Assembly: GCA_016699855.1 (NCBI GenBank)
Contig: CP064988.1
Location: forward strand, 4,802,501-4,866,500
Reading direction: 5' to 3'
DNA from: Rhodospirillales bacterium
GTDB taxonomy: Bacteria; Pseudomonadota; Alphaproteobacteria; Reyranellales; Reyranellaceae
DNA length: 64,000 bases
The position numbers were made by a program, and so were the translations under genes. Under the pieces are notes generated by a model. The model was not told the origin of the DNA, made no database searches, and worked only from the letters and a program-made list of their open reading frames with translations. This document shows, piece by piece, positions 1-8,184 of the stretch (position 1 is its first letter; each line of letters starts with the position of its first letter).

Positions 1-1
1 C

Positions 2-307
2 GCGATCGACGGCACGTATAGCGGCAACCACTGCTCCGCGAACGTCAACCAGCCGGAGCGCTGCGTGCTGGTCGTGCTCGTCCTGCAGGGCGGCGCCGGC
101 ACCTACAACTGGCCGGTCGGCCGCTGCGGCAAGCTCGGGTCGATCACCGTGCGCGCCGATTCGGGCGGAACGATCTCGGGGACGCGGTCGGCGTTCTCGG
201 AGCACTGCGACGCCAGGAACGACCGCGTCTGGGGCCAGGTCTCCGGCGGCCGCATGTCGCTACAGGGAACCGACACGACATACCGGGCGACCCTGACCCG
301 GAAGTAG
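2..307 (+). CDS. 3' end of an unrecognised, probably secreted protein
   Basis: An open frame enters from the left edge and stops at a TAG ending at 307, so only the last 101 codons are visible. The peptide is rich in Gly, Ser and Thr and has regularly spaced cysteines (in NHCSAN, ERCVLV, GRCGKL and SEHCDA), which would suit disulphides in an exported beta-rich domain. I do not recognise the family. It lies 118 bp upstream of ruvB on the same strand, where many relatives have ruvA; nothing in this frame looks like RuvA. That it is coding is inferred from unbroken GC-rich codon use up to the window edge. Confidence 0.55.
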   Translation, partial: AIDGTYSGNHCSANVNQPERCVLVVLVLQGGAGTYNWPVGRCGKLGSITVRADSGGTISGTRSAFSEHCDARNDRVWGQVSGGRMSLQGTDTTYRATLTRK

Positions 308-425
308 GTCGATGCGCCGGCCTGCGGGTGCGCCGCTATGCGCCCGCGGCGGCGCGTGTTAGAAAGCGCGACCCTCAGTCCTGTCGCAAGACGGACCAAA
401 TGAAACCGAAATCGCGCCCGTCCCC

Positions 426-1514
426 ATGACCGCCAAGGACGCCGACCGCCTCGTCTCGCGCGCCCGCAGCGACGAGGACGCCGCCGAGCTCAAGCTGCGG
501 CCGCAGATCCTCGACGATTTCGTCGGCCAGCGGCAGGTGCGCGAGAACCTCAAGGTGTTCATCTCCGCCGCGCGCGCGCGCGGCGAGCCGCTCGACCACA
601 CGCTGTTCCACGGCCCGCCCGGGCTGGGCAAGACGACGCTGTCGCAGATCGTCGCCAAGGAGATGGGCGCGGGCTTTCGCGCCACGTCGGGGCCGGTGAT
701 CGCCAAGGCCGGCGATCTCGCCTCGATGCTCACCAACCTCGAGCGTGGCGACGTGTTCTTCATCGACGAGATCCACCGCCTCAATCCGGCGGTCGAGGAG
801 ATCCTCTACTCGGCGATGGAGGATTTCCACCTCGACATCATGATCGGCGAGGGTCCGGCGGCGCGCTCCGTGCGCATCGATCTGCCGCCGTTCACTCTGG
901 TCGGCGCCACGACGCGCTCCGGCCTGATGACGACGCCGTTGCGCGAGCGCTTCGGCATCCCGCTGCGGCTCGATTTCTACACCGCGGAGGAGCTCGAGAC
1001 GATCGTGCGCCGCGCCAGCCGGGTGCTGTCGGTCACGCTGACCGACGACGGCGCGACCGAGGTCGCGCGCCGCTCGCGCGGCACGCCGCGCGTCGCCAAC
1101 CGGCTGCTGCGCCGCGTGCGCGATTTCGCGTCGGTCGCCGGCGCCGCGGTGATCGACGCCAAGGCGGCCGACGCGGCGCTGACGCGGCTGGAGGTCGACC
1201 GTCTCGGCCTCGACATGATGGACCGGCGCTACCTGGCCTTGATCGCCGAGAGCTACGGCGGCGGACCGGTCGGGGTCGAGACGATCTCGGCGGCGCTCAG
1301 CGAGCAGCGCGACGTCATCGAGGACGTGATCGAGCCGTATCTGATGCAGCTCGGCCTGCTGATGCGCACGCCGCGCGGCCGCGTGCTGGCCGAGGGCGGC
1401 TGGCGCCACATCGGCATGCGGATGCCGAAATCGGCGCGCTCGCAGCTCGACCTGCTGGACCGCGTCGACGGCGCCGCGGCGCCCGGAGGCGGCGGCGGGG
1501 AGGACGCGACGTGA
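426..1514 (+). CDS. ruvB: Holliday junction branch migration ATPase RuvB
   Basis: RuvB is the hexameric AAA+ motor that, with RuvA, drives branch migration of Holliday junctions before RuvC cuts them. The 362-residue protein has Walker A GPPGLGKT at residues 63-70, Walker B IDEIH near 113-117, sensor-1 GATTR, and the C-terminal winged helix containing the family motifs GGPVGVETI and EPYLMQLG. Length is slightly above the usual 330-350 because of a Gly-rich tail. The ATG at 426 gives the normal N-terminus. The gene ends in a 4-base overlap with ybgC, so the two are probably translated together. The identification is secure. Confidence 0.98.
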   Translation: MTAKDADRLVSRARSDEDAAELKLRPQILDDFVGQRQVRENLKVFISAARARGEPLDHTLFHGPPGLGKTTLSQIVAKEMGAGFRATSGPVIAKAGDLASMLTNLERGDVFFIDEIHRLNPAVEEILYSAMEDFHLDIMIGEGPAARSVRIDLPPFTLVGATTRSGLMTTPLRERFGIPLRLDFYTAEELETIVRRASRVLSVTLTDDGATEVARRSRGTPRVANRLLRRVRDFASVAGAAVIDAKAADAALTRLEVDRLGLDMMDRRYLALIAESYGGGPVGVETISAALSEQRDVIEDVIEPYLMQLGLLMRTPRGRVLAEGGWRHIGMRMPKSARSQLDLLDRVDGAAAPGGGGGEDAT

Positions 1515-1981
1515 CGCCGACGGCGTCGCCACGCGCGGCCCCGCACGTGCTGCCGCTGCGCGTCTACTACGAGGACACCGACGCCGGCGGCGTCGTCTAC
1601 CACGCGTCGTACCTGCGCTACATGGAGCGCGGCCGCACCGAGCTGCTGCGGACGCTGGGGCACGACCTCGCCGCGTTCCGCGCCGGCACCGGGGTCAACT
1701 GGACCGTCCGCCGGCTGGCGATCGACTACCTCCGGCCCGGCCGGCTCGACGACGCGCTGGAGGTCGTCACCACGGTCGCCGCGTTGCGAGGCGCCTCGGT
1801 CGATCTGGTCCAGCGCCTGCGACTCGCCGATGGCGCCGGAACCGGTCCGCTGCTAAGTGACGCGACATTGACCATGGCCTGCATGGGCTCCGACGGGAGA
1901 CCCGTGCGCCTGCCGACCGACGCCCGCGCGGCGTTGCTCCGGCACCTGCCCGTGTCTGAGGCGGCCGCGCCAAACCCTTGA
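1511..1981 (+). CDS. ybgC: Tol-Pal-associated acyl-CoA thioesterase YbgC
   Basis: A hotdog-fold acyl-CoA thioesterase of the YbgC/4HBT group, cytoplasmic or membrane-peripheral, which hydrolyses acyl-CoA and is classically the first gene of tol-pal operons. The N-terminal signature YYEDTDAGGVVYHASYL contains the catalytic Asp and is followed by YMERGRTELLR. Its 156 residues are slightly longer than the usual 130-140 because of the C-terminal tail. The start is a GTG at 1511 sharing GTGA with the ruvB stop. Position and motif together make this call reliable; the physiological substrate is not visible from sequence. Confidence 0.95.
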   Translation: MTPTASPRAAPHVLPLRVYYEDTDAGGVVYHASYLRYMERGRTELLRTLGHDLAAFRAGTGVNWTVRRLAIDYLRPGRLDDALEVVTTVAALRGASVDLVQRLRLADGAGTGPLLSDATLTMACMGSDGRPVRLPTDARAALLRHLPVSEAAAPNP

Positions 1982-2063
1982 CCGTGTTGCGTAATTGCCA
2001 CATGAGCCGCCGCGTTGGCGCCATATTCGGCCCTTAGTCCTTAACCGAAGCATCGGAGTTTCG

Positions 2064-2870
2064 ATGGATCCCCTGATACAACTCGCGCAGGCCGTTCCCG
2101 CTCCGGCGCCGGTGCCGTCGACGACGCTGCCGCCGCCGCCGGGCACCGGTCCGGCCATAGCGGGTCCCCTGACCTCGGCGGCGGGTTCGGTCGACGTGTC
2201 GTTCGTCGGCATGTTCCTGCACGCCCACCTCGTCGTCCAGCTCGTGATGATCCTGCTGCTGCTGGCGTCGGTGTGGTGCTGGGCCATCATCATCGAGAAG
2301 ACGCTGAAGATGCGCCGGCTGCGCCGCCAGGCCGAGGCGTTCGAGGACACGTTCTGGTCGGGCGTCTCGCTCGACGACCTCTACGACCGGATCGGCTCGA
2401 AGCCCGACGAGCCGTTGTCGAGCGTGTTCTCGGGCGCGATGCGGGAATGGCGGCGGTCGTTGTCGAAGGGCCTCGCCACCACGATCAGCGCCCGCCAGAA
2501 CCTGCAGGCGCGCATCGAGCAGGTGATGGCCGTCACCGTGCAGCGCGAGATGGAGGCGATCGAGAAGCGGATGACGGTGCTGGCGTCGACCGGTTCGGCG
2601 GCGCCGTTCGTCGGCCTGTTCGGCACGGTGTGGGGCATCATGACGTCGTTCCGCTCGATCGCGGCGTCCAAGAACACGTCGCTCGCCGTCGTCGCGCCGG
2701 GCATCGCCGAGGCGCTGTTCGCCACCGCGCTCGGCCTCGTCGCCGCGATCCCGGCGGTGCTGGCCTACAACAAGATCAGCAGCGAGATCGGCCGCTACGG
2801 CCAGCGCCTCGAGAACTTCGCGCAGGAGTTCGTCACCATCCTGTCGCGGCAGCTCGAGGAGCAGGGCTGA
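2064..2870 (+). CDS. tolQ: Tol-Pal proton channel subunit TolQ
   Basis: TolQ is an inner-membrane protein of the ExbB/MotA family that forms, with TolR, the proton-driven motor energising TolA during outer-membrane constriction at division. The 268-residue protein has a Pro-rich start, a first membrane segment near residues 48-70 (VVQLVMILLLLASVWCWAII) and two C-terminal segments separated by the family motif APFVGLFGTVWGIM. The ATG at 2064 was preferred over an in-frame ATG at 1995 because the upstream extension is unlike TolQ. The stop overlaps the tolR start by one base (TGATG), implying coupled translation. Confidence 0.96.
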   Translation: MDPLIQLAQAVPAPAPVPSTTLPPPPGTGPAIAGPLTSAAGSVDVSFVGMFLHAHLVVQLVMILLLLASVWCWAIIIEKTLKMRRLRRQAEAFEDTFWSGVSLDDLYDRIGSKPDEPLSSVFSGAMREWRRSLSKGLATTISARQNLQARIEQVMAVTVQREMEAIEKRMTVLASTGSAAPFVGLFGTVWGIMTSFRSIAASKNTSLAVVAPGIAEALFATALGLVAAIPAVLAYNKISSEIGRYGQRLENFAQEFVTILSRQLEEQG

Positions 2871-3412
2871 TGGCCGTCAAGATGGGCGGCGCGATGCAGA
2901 CCGGCGGCGGCAGCCGTTTCCGCCGCCGCGTCTACACGCCGATGTCGGAGATCAACGTCACGCCGTTCGTCGACGTCATGCTGGTGCTGCTCATCGTGTT
3001 CATGATCTCGGCGCCGCTGCTCAACGTCGGCATCAACGTGGACCTGCCGAAGATCACCGCCGATCCCGTGACCTCGCAGCAGCAGCCCGTGGTCATCACC
3101 GTCGACAAGTCGGGATCTCTGTACATCGGCCAGGACAGCGAGACGAAGTACGACGTCGAGGAGCTGGTCGCCAAGCTCAAGGCCATCAGCAAGGAGAAGG
3201 CGGAGGAACGCATCTTCGTGCGCGCCGACCAGACCGTGAACTACGGCCGCGTGATGGAGGCGTTCTCCGCGATCCGCAACGCCGGCTTCACCAAGGCGGC
3301 GCTGGTCGCCGACATGTCGGGCGGCGGCAAGCCGGCGGCGGCGCCGGCCGGCGGCGCCGCGCCGAAGGCGGCCGCTCCGGCGGCGCCGTCGACGCCGGCG
3401 CGCAAGAACTGA
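2870..3412 (+). CDS. tolR: Tol-Pal motor subunit TolR
   Basis: TolR is a single-span inner-membrane protein with a periplasmic domain; its membrane Asp is part of the proton path with TolQ. The 180-residue protein has the hallmark INVTPFVDVMLVLLIVFMI near residues 29-47, including that Asp. After the periplasmic domain comes an Ala/Pro tail (residues 146-180) longer than in most TolR proteins. The start ATG overlaps the tolQ stop. Its place between tolQ and tolA leaves no doubt. Whether the low-complexity tail has a role, such as binding the cell wall, cannot be told. Confidence 0.96.
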   Translation: MAVKMGGAMQTGGGSRFRRRVYTPMSEINVTPFVDVMLVLLIVFMISAPLLNVGINVDLPKITADPVTSQQQPVVITVDKSGSLYIGQDSETKYDVEELVAKLKAISKEKAEERIFVRADQTVNYGRVMEAFSAIRNAGFTKAALVADMSGGGKPAAAPAGGAAPKAAAPAAPSTPARKN

Positions 3413-3434
3413 GCGGGGCGGGAGCGGAGCGCCG

Positions 3435-4454
3435 ATGCGCGGACGCGACACGAGGGACGACGATTTCCGCACGCCGGCCGTGATCTCCAGCGGCGTGCAC
3501 GTCGTGCTGCTCGTGGTCGCGATCTTCGGCCTGCCGGCGCTGACCAGCCATCGTCCCGAGGACCTGCCGCTCGACGTCCCCGTGGTCGACCCCGAGGAGA
3601 TCGCCAAGATGTCGGCGGCGCCCAAGGTGGGTCCGCGGCCGCCGCCGCAGCCGCGCGAACTGCCGGTCCGCGAGGAGCCGACGCCGCCGCCGCCGGCGCG
3701 CACCCAGGACTCGGCGCCGAAGCCCGAGCCGAAGCCGCCGGAGACGCAGCAGGCGACGGTGACGCCGCCGCCGACGCCGCCGAAGCCGCCGGAGATCAAG
3801 AAGCCGGAACCGCCGAAGGTCGAGACGCCGAAGCAGCCCGACGCCGAGTCGCTGAAGCCGATCCCCGAACCGCCCAAGCCCGAGGTCAAGAAGCCGGAGC
3901 CGCCCAAGCCGCCGGAACCGCCGAAGCCGGAGGTCAAGAAGCCCGAACCGCCCAAGCCGCCGCAACCTCCGGCGCAGCCGGCGCAGAAGCCGCCGCCGCC
4001 GCGCAAGACGCTCGACGACATCCTCAGCACCGCCACGCAGCAGGACAACCGCCGCACGCCGCCGGGCCCGCAGACGCCGGAGTCGCGCCAGCCGCCGCAG
4101 CCGCCGGCGCGCGCGCCGCAGACCGCCACGGCGTTCGCCGCCAAGCTGACGGCGAGCGAGACGGCGGCGATGGCCGACCGCGTGCGGCCGTGCTGGAACG
4201 TCAACGCCGGCGCCCGCGACGCCGCCCAGCAGGTGGTCGAGATCGTCGTCGACATGCGGCCCGACGGCACGGTGTCGGCGGTCAAGATCGCCGACGAGGG
4301 CCGCGCCCAGCGCGACGCCACCTACGGCGCCTTCGCGTACGCCGCGCAGCGCGCCGTGCTCAATCCGCGTTGCCAGCCTTTGCCTTTCCCGGCGGGCAAG
4401 TATGATCAGCTCAAGCGTTTCGTGTTCCGTTTCGATCCGCGGGACATGTTGTGA
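3435..4454 (+). CDS. tolA: Tol-Pal linker protein TolA
   Basis: TolA spans the periplasm from the TolQR motor to TolB/Pal at the outer membrane. The 339-residue protein has one N-terminal membrane segment (residues 16-33, ISSGVHVVLLVVAIFGLP), then a long Pro/Lys/Glu-rich central region (about 70-200) and a globular C-terminal domain with CWNVNAGA near residue 253. The centre is unusual: instead of the Ala/Lys helical repeats of enterobacterial TolA it carries PEVKKPEPPKPP-type repeats, which should form an extended polyproline rod. An upstream GGAG supports the ATG at 3435. The stop overlaps a possible GTG of tolB. Confidence 0.92.
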   Translation: MRGRDTRDDDFRTPAVISSGVHVVLLVVAIFGLPALTSHRPEDLPLDVPVVDPEEIAKMSAAPKVGPRPPPQPRELPVREEPTPPPPARTQDSAPKPEPKPPETQQATVTPPPTPPKPPEIKKPEPPKVETPKQPDAESLKPIPEPPKPEVKKPEPPKPPEPPKPEVKKPEPPKPPQPPAQPAQKPPPPRKTLDDILSTATQQDNRRTPPGPQTPESRQPPQPPARAPQTATAFAAKLTASETAAMADRVRPCWNVNAGARDAAQQVVEIVVDMRPDGTVSAVKIADEGRAQRDATYGAFAYAAQRAVLNPRCQPLPFPAGKYDQLKRFVFRFDPRDML

Positions 4455-4480
4455 TCGGCCGTAGAACGAGGGGAATCCCG

Positions 4481-5830
4481 ATGGACCAAGCCGGACCCGG
4501 CATCCTGACGCGCCGCGGCGCCGCCGCGACCATGGCCGGCGCCGCCGCCGCCGCCGTGGCGTCGTCGGCGGTCGCGCAGCAGCGCGGCCTGCCCGTCATC
4601 GACGTGACGCGGCCGAACAGCGAGCCGGTGACGATCGCCGTCACCGATTTCGTCGGCGAGGGCGTCGGCGCGCAGATCGCGCAGGTCATCACCGCGGACC
4701 TCGAGCGCTCCGGATTGTTCCGGCCGATCGACAAGGCCGCGTTCATCGAGAAGATCACCGATCCGAACCGCGCGCCGCGCTTCCGCGACTGGATGGCGAT
4801 CAACGCCCAGGCGCTGGTCACCGGCGCCGCCACGCAGCAGGCCGACGGCCGGCTGCGGGTGGAGTTCCGGCTGTGGGACGTGGCCGCCGGCGCGCAGGCG
4901 GTGGGGCGCTCGTACTTCACGCAGTCCGCCAACTGGCGCCGCATCGCGCACATCGTCGCCGACGAGATCTGGAAGAAGATCACCGGCGAGGGCGGATTCT
5001 TCGACACCCGCGTCGTCTACGTCGCCGAGAGCGGCCCCGGCACCGCGCGCGTCAAGCGGCTGGCGATCATGGACCAGGACGGCGCCAACCACCGCTTCCT
5101 GACCGACGGCCGCGCGCTGGTGCTGACGCCGCGCTTCTCGCCGACCCTGCAGGAGGTCGTCTACATGTCGTACGCCTCCGGCGCGCCGCAGGTCTACGTC
5201 ATGAACGTCGACTCCGGCCGCCAGGAGCTGCTCGGCAACTTTCCCGGCATGACCTTCGCGCCGCGCTTCTCGCCCGACGGCAACCGCGTCGTGATGAGCC
5301 TGTCGGCCGACGGCAACTCCGACATCTACTCGATGGACGTCCGGTCGCGCTCGATGTCGCGGCTGACCAACCATCCCTCGATCGACACCTCGCCGAGCTA
5401 CTCGCCCGACGGCTCGCAGATCGTGTTCGCGTCGGACCGCGGCGGCAGCCAGCAGATCTACATCATGGGCTCGGGCGGCGGCGACGGCAGGCGCGTCAGC
5501 TTCGGGTCCGGGCGCTACAGCACGCCGGTCTGGTCGCCGCGCGGCGACCTGATCGCCTTCACCAAGCAGGACGGCGGCAGCTTCTCGATCGGCGTCATGC
5601 GGATCGACGGATCGGGCGAGCGCATCCTGGCGTCGAGCTATCTCGACGAGGGGCCGACCTGGGCCCCCAACGGGCGGTTCCTGATGTTCTTCCGCCAGGC
5701 GCCGAACGCCGGCGGCCGTCCCGGCGCGGTGCGCCTGTACATGGTCGACATGACCGGACAGAATCTGCGGCCCGTGCCGACGCCGACCGACGCGTCGGAT
5801 CCGGCGTGGTCGCCGCTGATTCCGCAGTAG
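4481..5830 (+). CDS. tolB: Tol-Pal periplasmic beta-propeller TolB
   Basis: TolB is a periplasmic protein with an N-terminal alpha/beta domain and a six-bladed propeller that binds Pal. Propeller repeats are plain: SPTLQEVVYMS, SPDGNRVVMS, SPDGSQIVFASDRGG and SPRGDLIAFT. I chose the ATG at 4481 over the GTG at 4451 (which overlaps the tolA stop) because GAGGGGA lies about 7 bases upstream and the protein then begins directly with the export signal. That signal reads LTRRGAAATMAG followed by an Ala-rich core and AVAQ, so it has a twin-arginine look instead of the usual Sec-type TolB signal. Length is 449 residues. Confidence 0.95.
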   Translation: MDQAGPGILTRRGAAATMAGAAAAAVASSAVAQQRGLPVIDVTRPNSEPVTIAVTDFVGEGVGAQIAQVITADLERSGLFRPIDKAAFIEKITDPNRAPRFRDWMAINAQALVTGAATQQADGRLRVEFRLWDVAAGAQAVGRSYFTQSANWRRIAHIVADEIWKKITGEGGFFDTRVVYVAESGPGTARVKRLAIMDQDGANHRFLTDGRALVLTPRFSPTLQEVVYMSYASGAPQVYVMNVDSGRQELLGNFPGMTFAPRFSPDGNRVVMSLSADGNSDIYSMDVRSRSMSRLTNHPSIDTSPSYSPDGSQIVFASDRGGSQQIYIMGSGGGDGRRVSFGSGRYSTPVWSPRGDLIAFTKQDGGSFSIGVMRIDGSGERILASSYLDEGPTWAPNGRFLMFFRQAPNAGGRPGAVRLYMVDMTGQNLRPVPTPTDASDPAWSPLIPQ

Positions 5831-6007
5831 GAGTCGAGTAAACGGTCAATTGCGCCGGCGCCGCGTCGCCTTGTATGGCGGGGAGGCGCTGTCTATCATG
5901 GCCGAAGCGCCGGCCGGTCGCGCGCGGATGCGAATTCCCCGCGGTTTCCGGTCTTTCTTGAACGCGATCAAGCGGCCGCCACGCGGCGGGCGCGCGGGAG
6001 AACGACA

Positions 6008-6472
6008 ATGCGGATGCGGATCATCGGGGCGCTGGCGGCGCTGCTTCTCGTCGCGGCGTGCAGCAGCACCGAGCCGGCCCAGCCCGGCGGCGCCACGGCC
6101 ACGGCGGCACCGGGATCGCTCGCCCACTTCCAGCAGGTCGCCGGCGACCGCGTCTATTTCGAGACCGACCAGTCGACCCTGACCACCGACGCCCGCGCCA
6201 CGCTCGACAAGCAGGCGGCGTGGCTGAAGCAGTACGGCGACCGCTACGGCACGTTCATGATCGAGGGCCACGCCGACGAGCGCGGCACGCGCGAGTACAA
6301 CCTGGCGCTCGGCGCCCGACGCTCGACGGCGGCGCGCGCCTACCTCGCGACCCAGGGCGTCTCCGGCGCGAAGCTCAAGACCACCAGCTACGGCAAGGAG
6401 CGTCCCGAGATCGTCGGCAGCGACGAGGGCGCCTGGTCGCGCAACCGCCGCGCCGTGACCGTGCCGCAGTAG
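6008..6472 (+). CDS. pal: Peptidoglycan-associated lipoprotein Pal
   Basis: Pal is an outer-membrane lipoprotein whose OmpA-like domain binds peptidoglycan and TolB. The 154-residue protein has a lipoprotein signal with lipobox LVAAC (Cys at about 19), and an OmpA domain with YFETDQ, the binding motif EGHADERGTREYNLALGARR, and SYGKERPE. The last motif is typical of alphaproteobacterial Pal. It lies 177 bp after tolB and before an inverted-repeat terminator at 6495-6520. A near copy follows at 6721. This first copy, next to tolB, is taken as the orthologue. Confidence 0.95.
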   Translation: MRMRIIGALAALLLVAACSSTEPAQPGGATATAAPGSLAHFQQVAGDRVYFETDQSTLTTDARATLDKQAAWLKQYGDRYGTFMIEGHADERGTREYNLALGARRSTAARAYLATQGVSGAKLKTTSYGKERPEIVGSDEGAWSRNRRAVTVPQ

Positions 6473-6494
6473 AATTCCCGGCATCCCGCCGACG

Positions 6495-6520
6495 ACGGCC
6501 CGCCGCGAGGCGGGCCGTTT
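6495..6520 (+). terminator. Rho-independent terminator after pal
   Basis: A perfect 10-bp stem (ACGGCCCGCC with GGCGGGCCGT) closes a GCGA loop and runs into TTT, 22 bp after the pal stop. It would end the ybgC-tol-pal transcript before the second pal copy. The T-run is short, so termination may be partial. Confidence 0.65.
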
Positions 6521-6524
6521 CGAT

Positions 6525-6576
6525 TCCGCCCGGGGCGAGCGTGGCGTGGCTCCGCCCGGGGCGAGCGTGGCGTGGC
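6525..6576. repeat. Exact 26-bp tandem duplication
   Basis: Positions 6525-6550 and 6551-6576 are identical 26-bp copies that begin TCCGCCCGGGGCGAGC. They lie immediately after the pal terminator and upstream of the second pal. No function is evident; it may be a scar of the duplication that produced the second pal. Confidence 0.8.
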
Positions 6577-6720
6577 CGGCCGGCAACACGGGCGGCGAAT
6601 CTCGACCAGCGGTCCAAGCGCCCCGGTTTCGCCGCCGTTCCGCCGGACGTCGGGCCCATTCCGCGGCCAGCGTGGCGGGCGCCGGACGTCGCAACGCCGG
6701 CTCCCATGGAGAGATCGACC

Positions 6721-7185
6721 ATGCAACGCAGACGGATTCTCGGCCTCGCGCCGGCGCTTCTCGCGGTCGCGGCCTGCGGCGCCACGCCGGAGGCGCCGGG
6801 CGGCGCCACCGGCACGGCGGCGCCGGGCTCGCCCGAGCATTTCATGCAGTCCGCGGGCGACCGCGTGTTCTTCGAGCTCGACAGCTGGACGCTGACGCCG
6901 GTGGCGCGCGAGACGCTGACGCGCCAGGCGGCGTGGCTCAAGCAGTACGGCGAGCGCTACCCCGTCGTGACGATCGAGGGCCACGCCGACGAGCGCGGCA
7001 CGCGCGAGTACAACATCGCGCTGGGCGAGCGCCGCGCCGCCGCGGCGCGCGACTTCCTCGCCGCCGGCGGCGTGGCGCGCGGCAAGCTCAGGATCGTGAG
7101 CTTCGGCAAGGAGCGGCCGGAGATCGTCGGCAACGACGAGGGCTCGTGGTCGCGCAACCGCCGCGCCGTGACGACGTTGCGCTGA
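6721..7185 (+). CDS. Second Pal-type OmpA-domain lipoprotein
   Basis: This is a tandem paralogue of the pal gene at 6008, with the same length (154 residues) and layout. It has lipobox AVAAC, a short Ala/Pro/Gly linker, FFELDSWTLT, the peptidoglycan-binding stretch EGHADERGTREYNIALGERR and SFGKERPE. It should be a second outer-membrane lipoprotein tied to the cell wall. The ATG at 6721 follows GGAGAGA; an in-frame ATG at 6706 is possible but lengthens the signal. Most differences from Pal lie in the signal and linker, so selection seems to have kept the OmpA domain. Whether it binds TolB or does another job is unknown. Confidence 0.9.
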   Translation: MQRRRILGLAPALLAVAACGATPEAPGGATGTAAPGSPEHFMQSAGDRVFFELDSWTLTPVARETLTRQAAWLKQYGERYPVVTIEGHADERGTREYNIALGERRAAAARDFLAAGGVARGKLRIVSFGKERPEIVGNDEGSWSRNRRAVTTLR

Positions 7186-7269
7186 CGCCGCGCGGCGTCT
7201 TGATCGCCGCCGGCGCGTTGTCGATAGTGGGTTTCCGCGCGCCCCGCGCGGAACGGTCCGGAGTCCACC

Positions 7270-8112
7270 ATGAACGGAATCGTCAGAGCCGGGTTCCTCG
7301 CCGCCGGCCTCGCCACGGCGGCCGCGGCGTCGTTCGCGTCCGCGCCGGCGTCCGCGCAGGGGACCTACCGCACGGAGGAGCGCTTCATCGAGATGGAGCG
7401 CCTGATCACCCAGCTCACCGGCCAGGTCGAGCGCCTGCAGAACCAGGTCCAGCAGCTCCAGCAGCAGATGGAGCGCCAGCAGGCCGACTACGATTTCCGC
7501 CTGCGCGAGCTCGAGGGCAAGGGTGGCGGCGCCCGTCCGCCGGGTGGCGCCGCGCCGCGGCCGCCGGCCGGCGGCGCCTACGTGACGCCGCCCGCCGCCC
7601 CCGGTGGGCTGTCGCGGGGACAGGTCACCGACACGCGGCCCCTCGGCGGCGCCGTGATCCCGCCGCCGGGCGGCGCCGGCCTGCCGCCGGCGCCACCGCC
7701 GCCACCGCCGCCAACCGCCGGGACGGGGACGCCGGAGCAGACCTACAACACCGCGCTCTCGGCGATGGGCAACAGCGACTACGCCGGCGCCGAGCGCGGC
7801 TTCCGCGATTTCCTGACGCGCTTTCCACGCCACGGGCTGGCCGGCAGCGCGCAGTACTGGCTGGGCGAGACCCACTACATCCGCCGCGACTACGCCGCCG
7901 CCGCCGCGGCCTTCGCCAACGGCTACAAGAACTACCGCACCAGCCCGAAGGGGCCCGACAACCTGCTGAAGCTCGGCATGTCGCTGCAGGCGACCGGCAA
8001 ATCCGAGGACGCCTGCGTCGTCTACGGCCAGTTCCCGCAGGTCTATCCCAACGCCAACGACGTGCTGAAGCGCCGCGTCGCCGCCGAGCGCCAACGCAGC
8101 CGCTGCGGCTGA
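7270..8112 (+). CDS. cpoB: Cell division coordinator CpoB (YbgF)
   Basis: CpoB is a periplasmic protein that links Tol-Pal function to peptidoglycan synthesis. The 280-residue protein has a Sec signal ending ASAQ (about residue 30), a coiled coil rich in Gln and Leu (about 38-75, MERLITQLTGQVERLQNQV), a Pro/Gly-rich linker, and C-terminal TPR units from about residue 156 (YNTALSAMGNSDYAGAERGF, YWLGETHYIRRDYAAAAAAF). It is in its canonical place at the end of the tol-pal cluster. The linker is longer than in E. coli, as is common in alphaproteobacteria. Confidence 0.93.
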   Translation: MNGIVRAGFLAAGLATAAAASFASAPASAQGTYRTEERFIEMERLITQLTGQVERLQNQVQQLQQQMERQQADYDFRLRELEGKGGGARPPGGAAPRPPAGGAYVTPPAAPGGLSRGQVTDTRPLGGAVIPPPGGAGLPPAPPPPPPPTAGTGTPEQTYNTALSAMGNSDYAGAERGFRDFLTRFPRHGLAGSAQYWLGETHYIRRDYAAAAAAFANGYKNYRTSPKGPDNLLKLGMSLQATGKSEDACVVYGQFPQVYPNANDVLKRRVAAERQRSRCG

Positions 8113-8184
8113 TCGGCGACGTCGCGGGCGCCGGGGCCTCGCGCGCCGCTTCCGCGGGCGCGCCGGCGGGGGCATCATCGGCGC

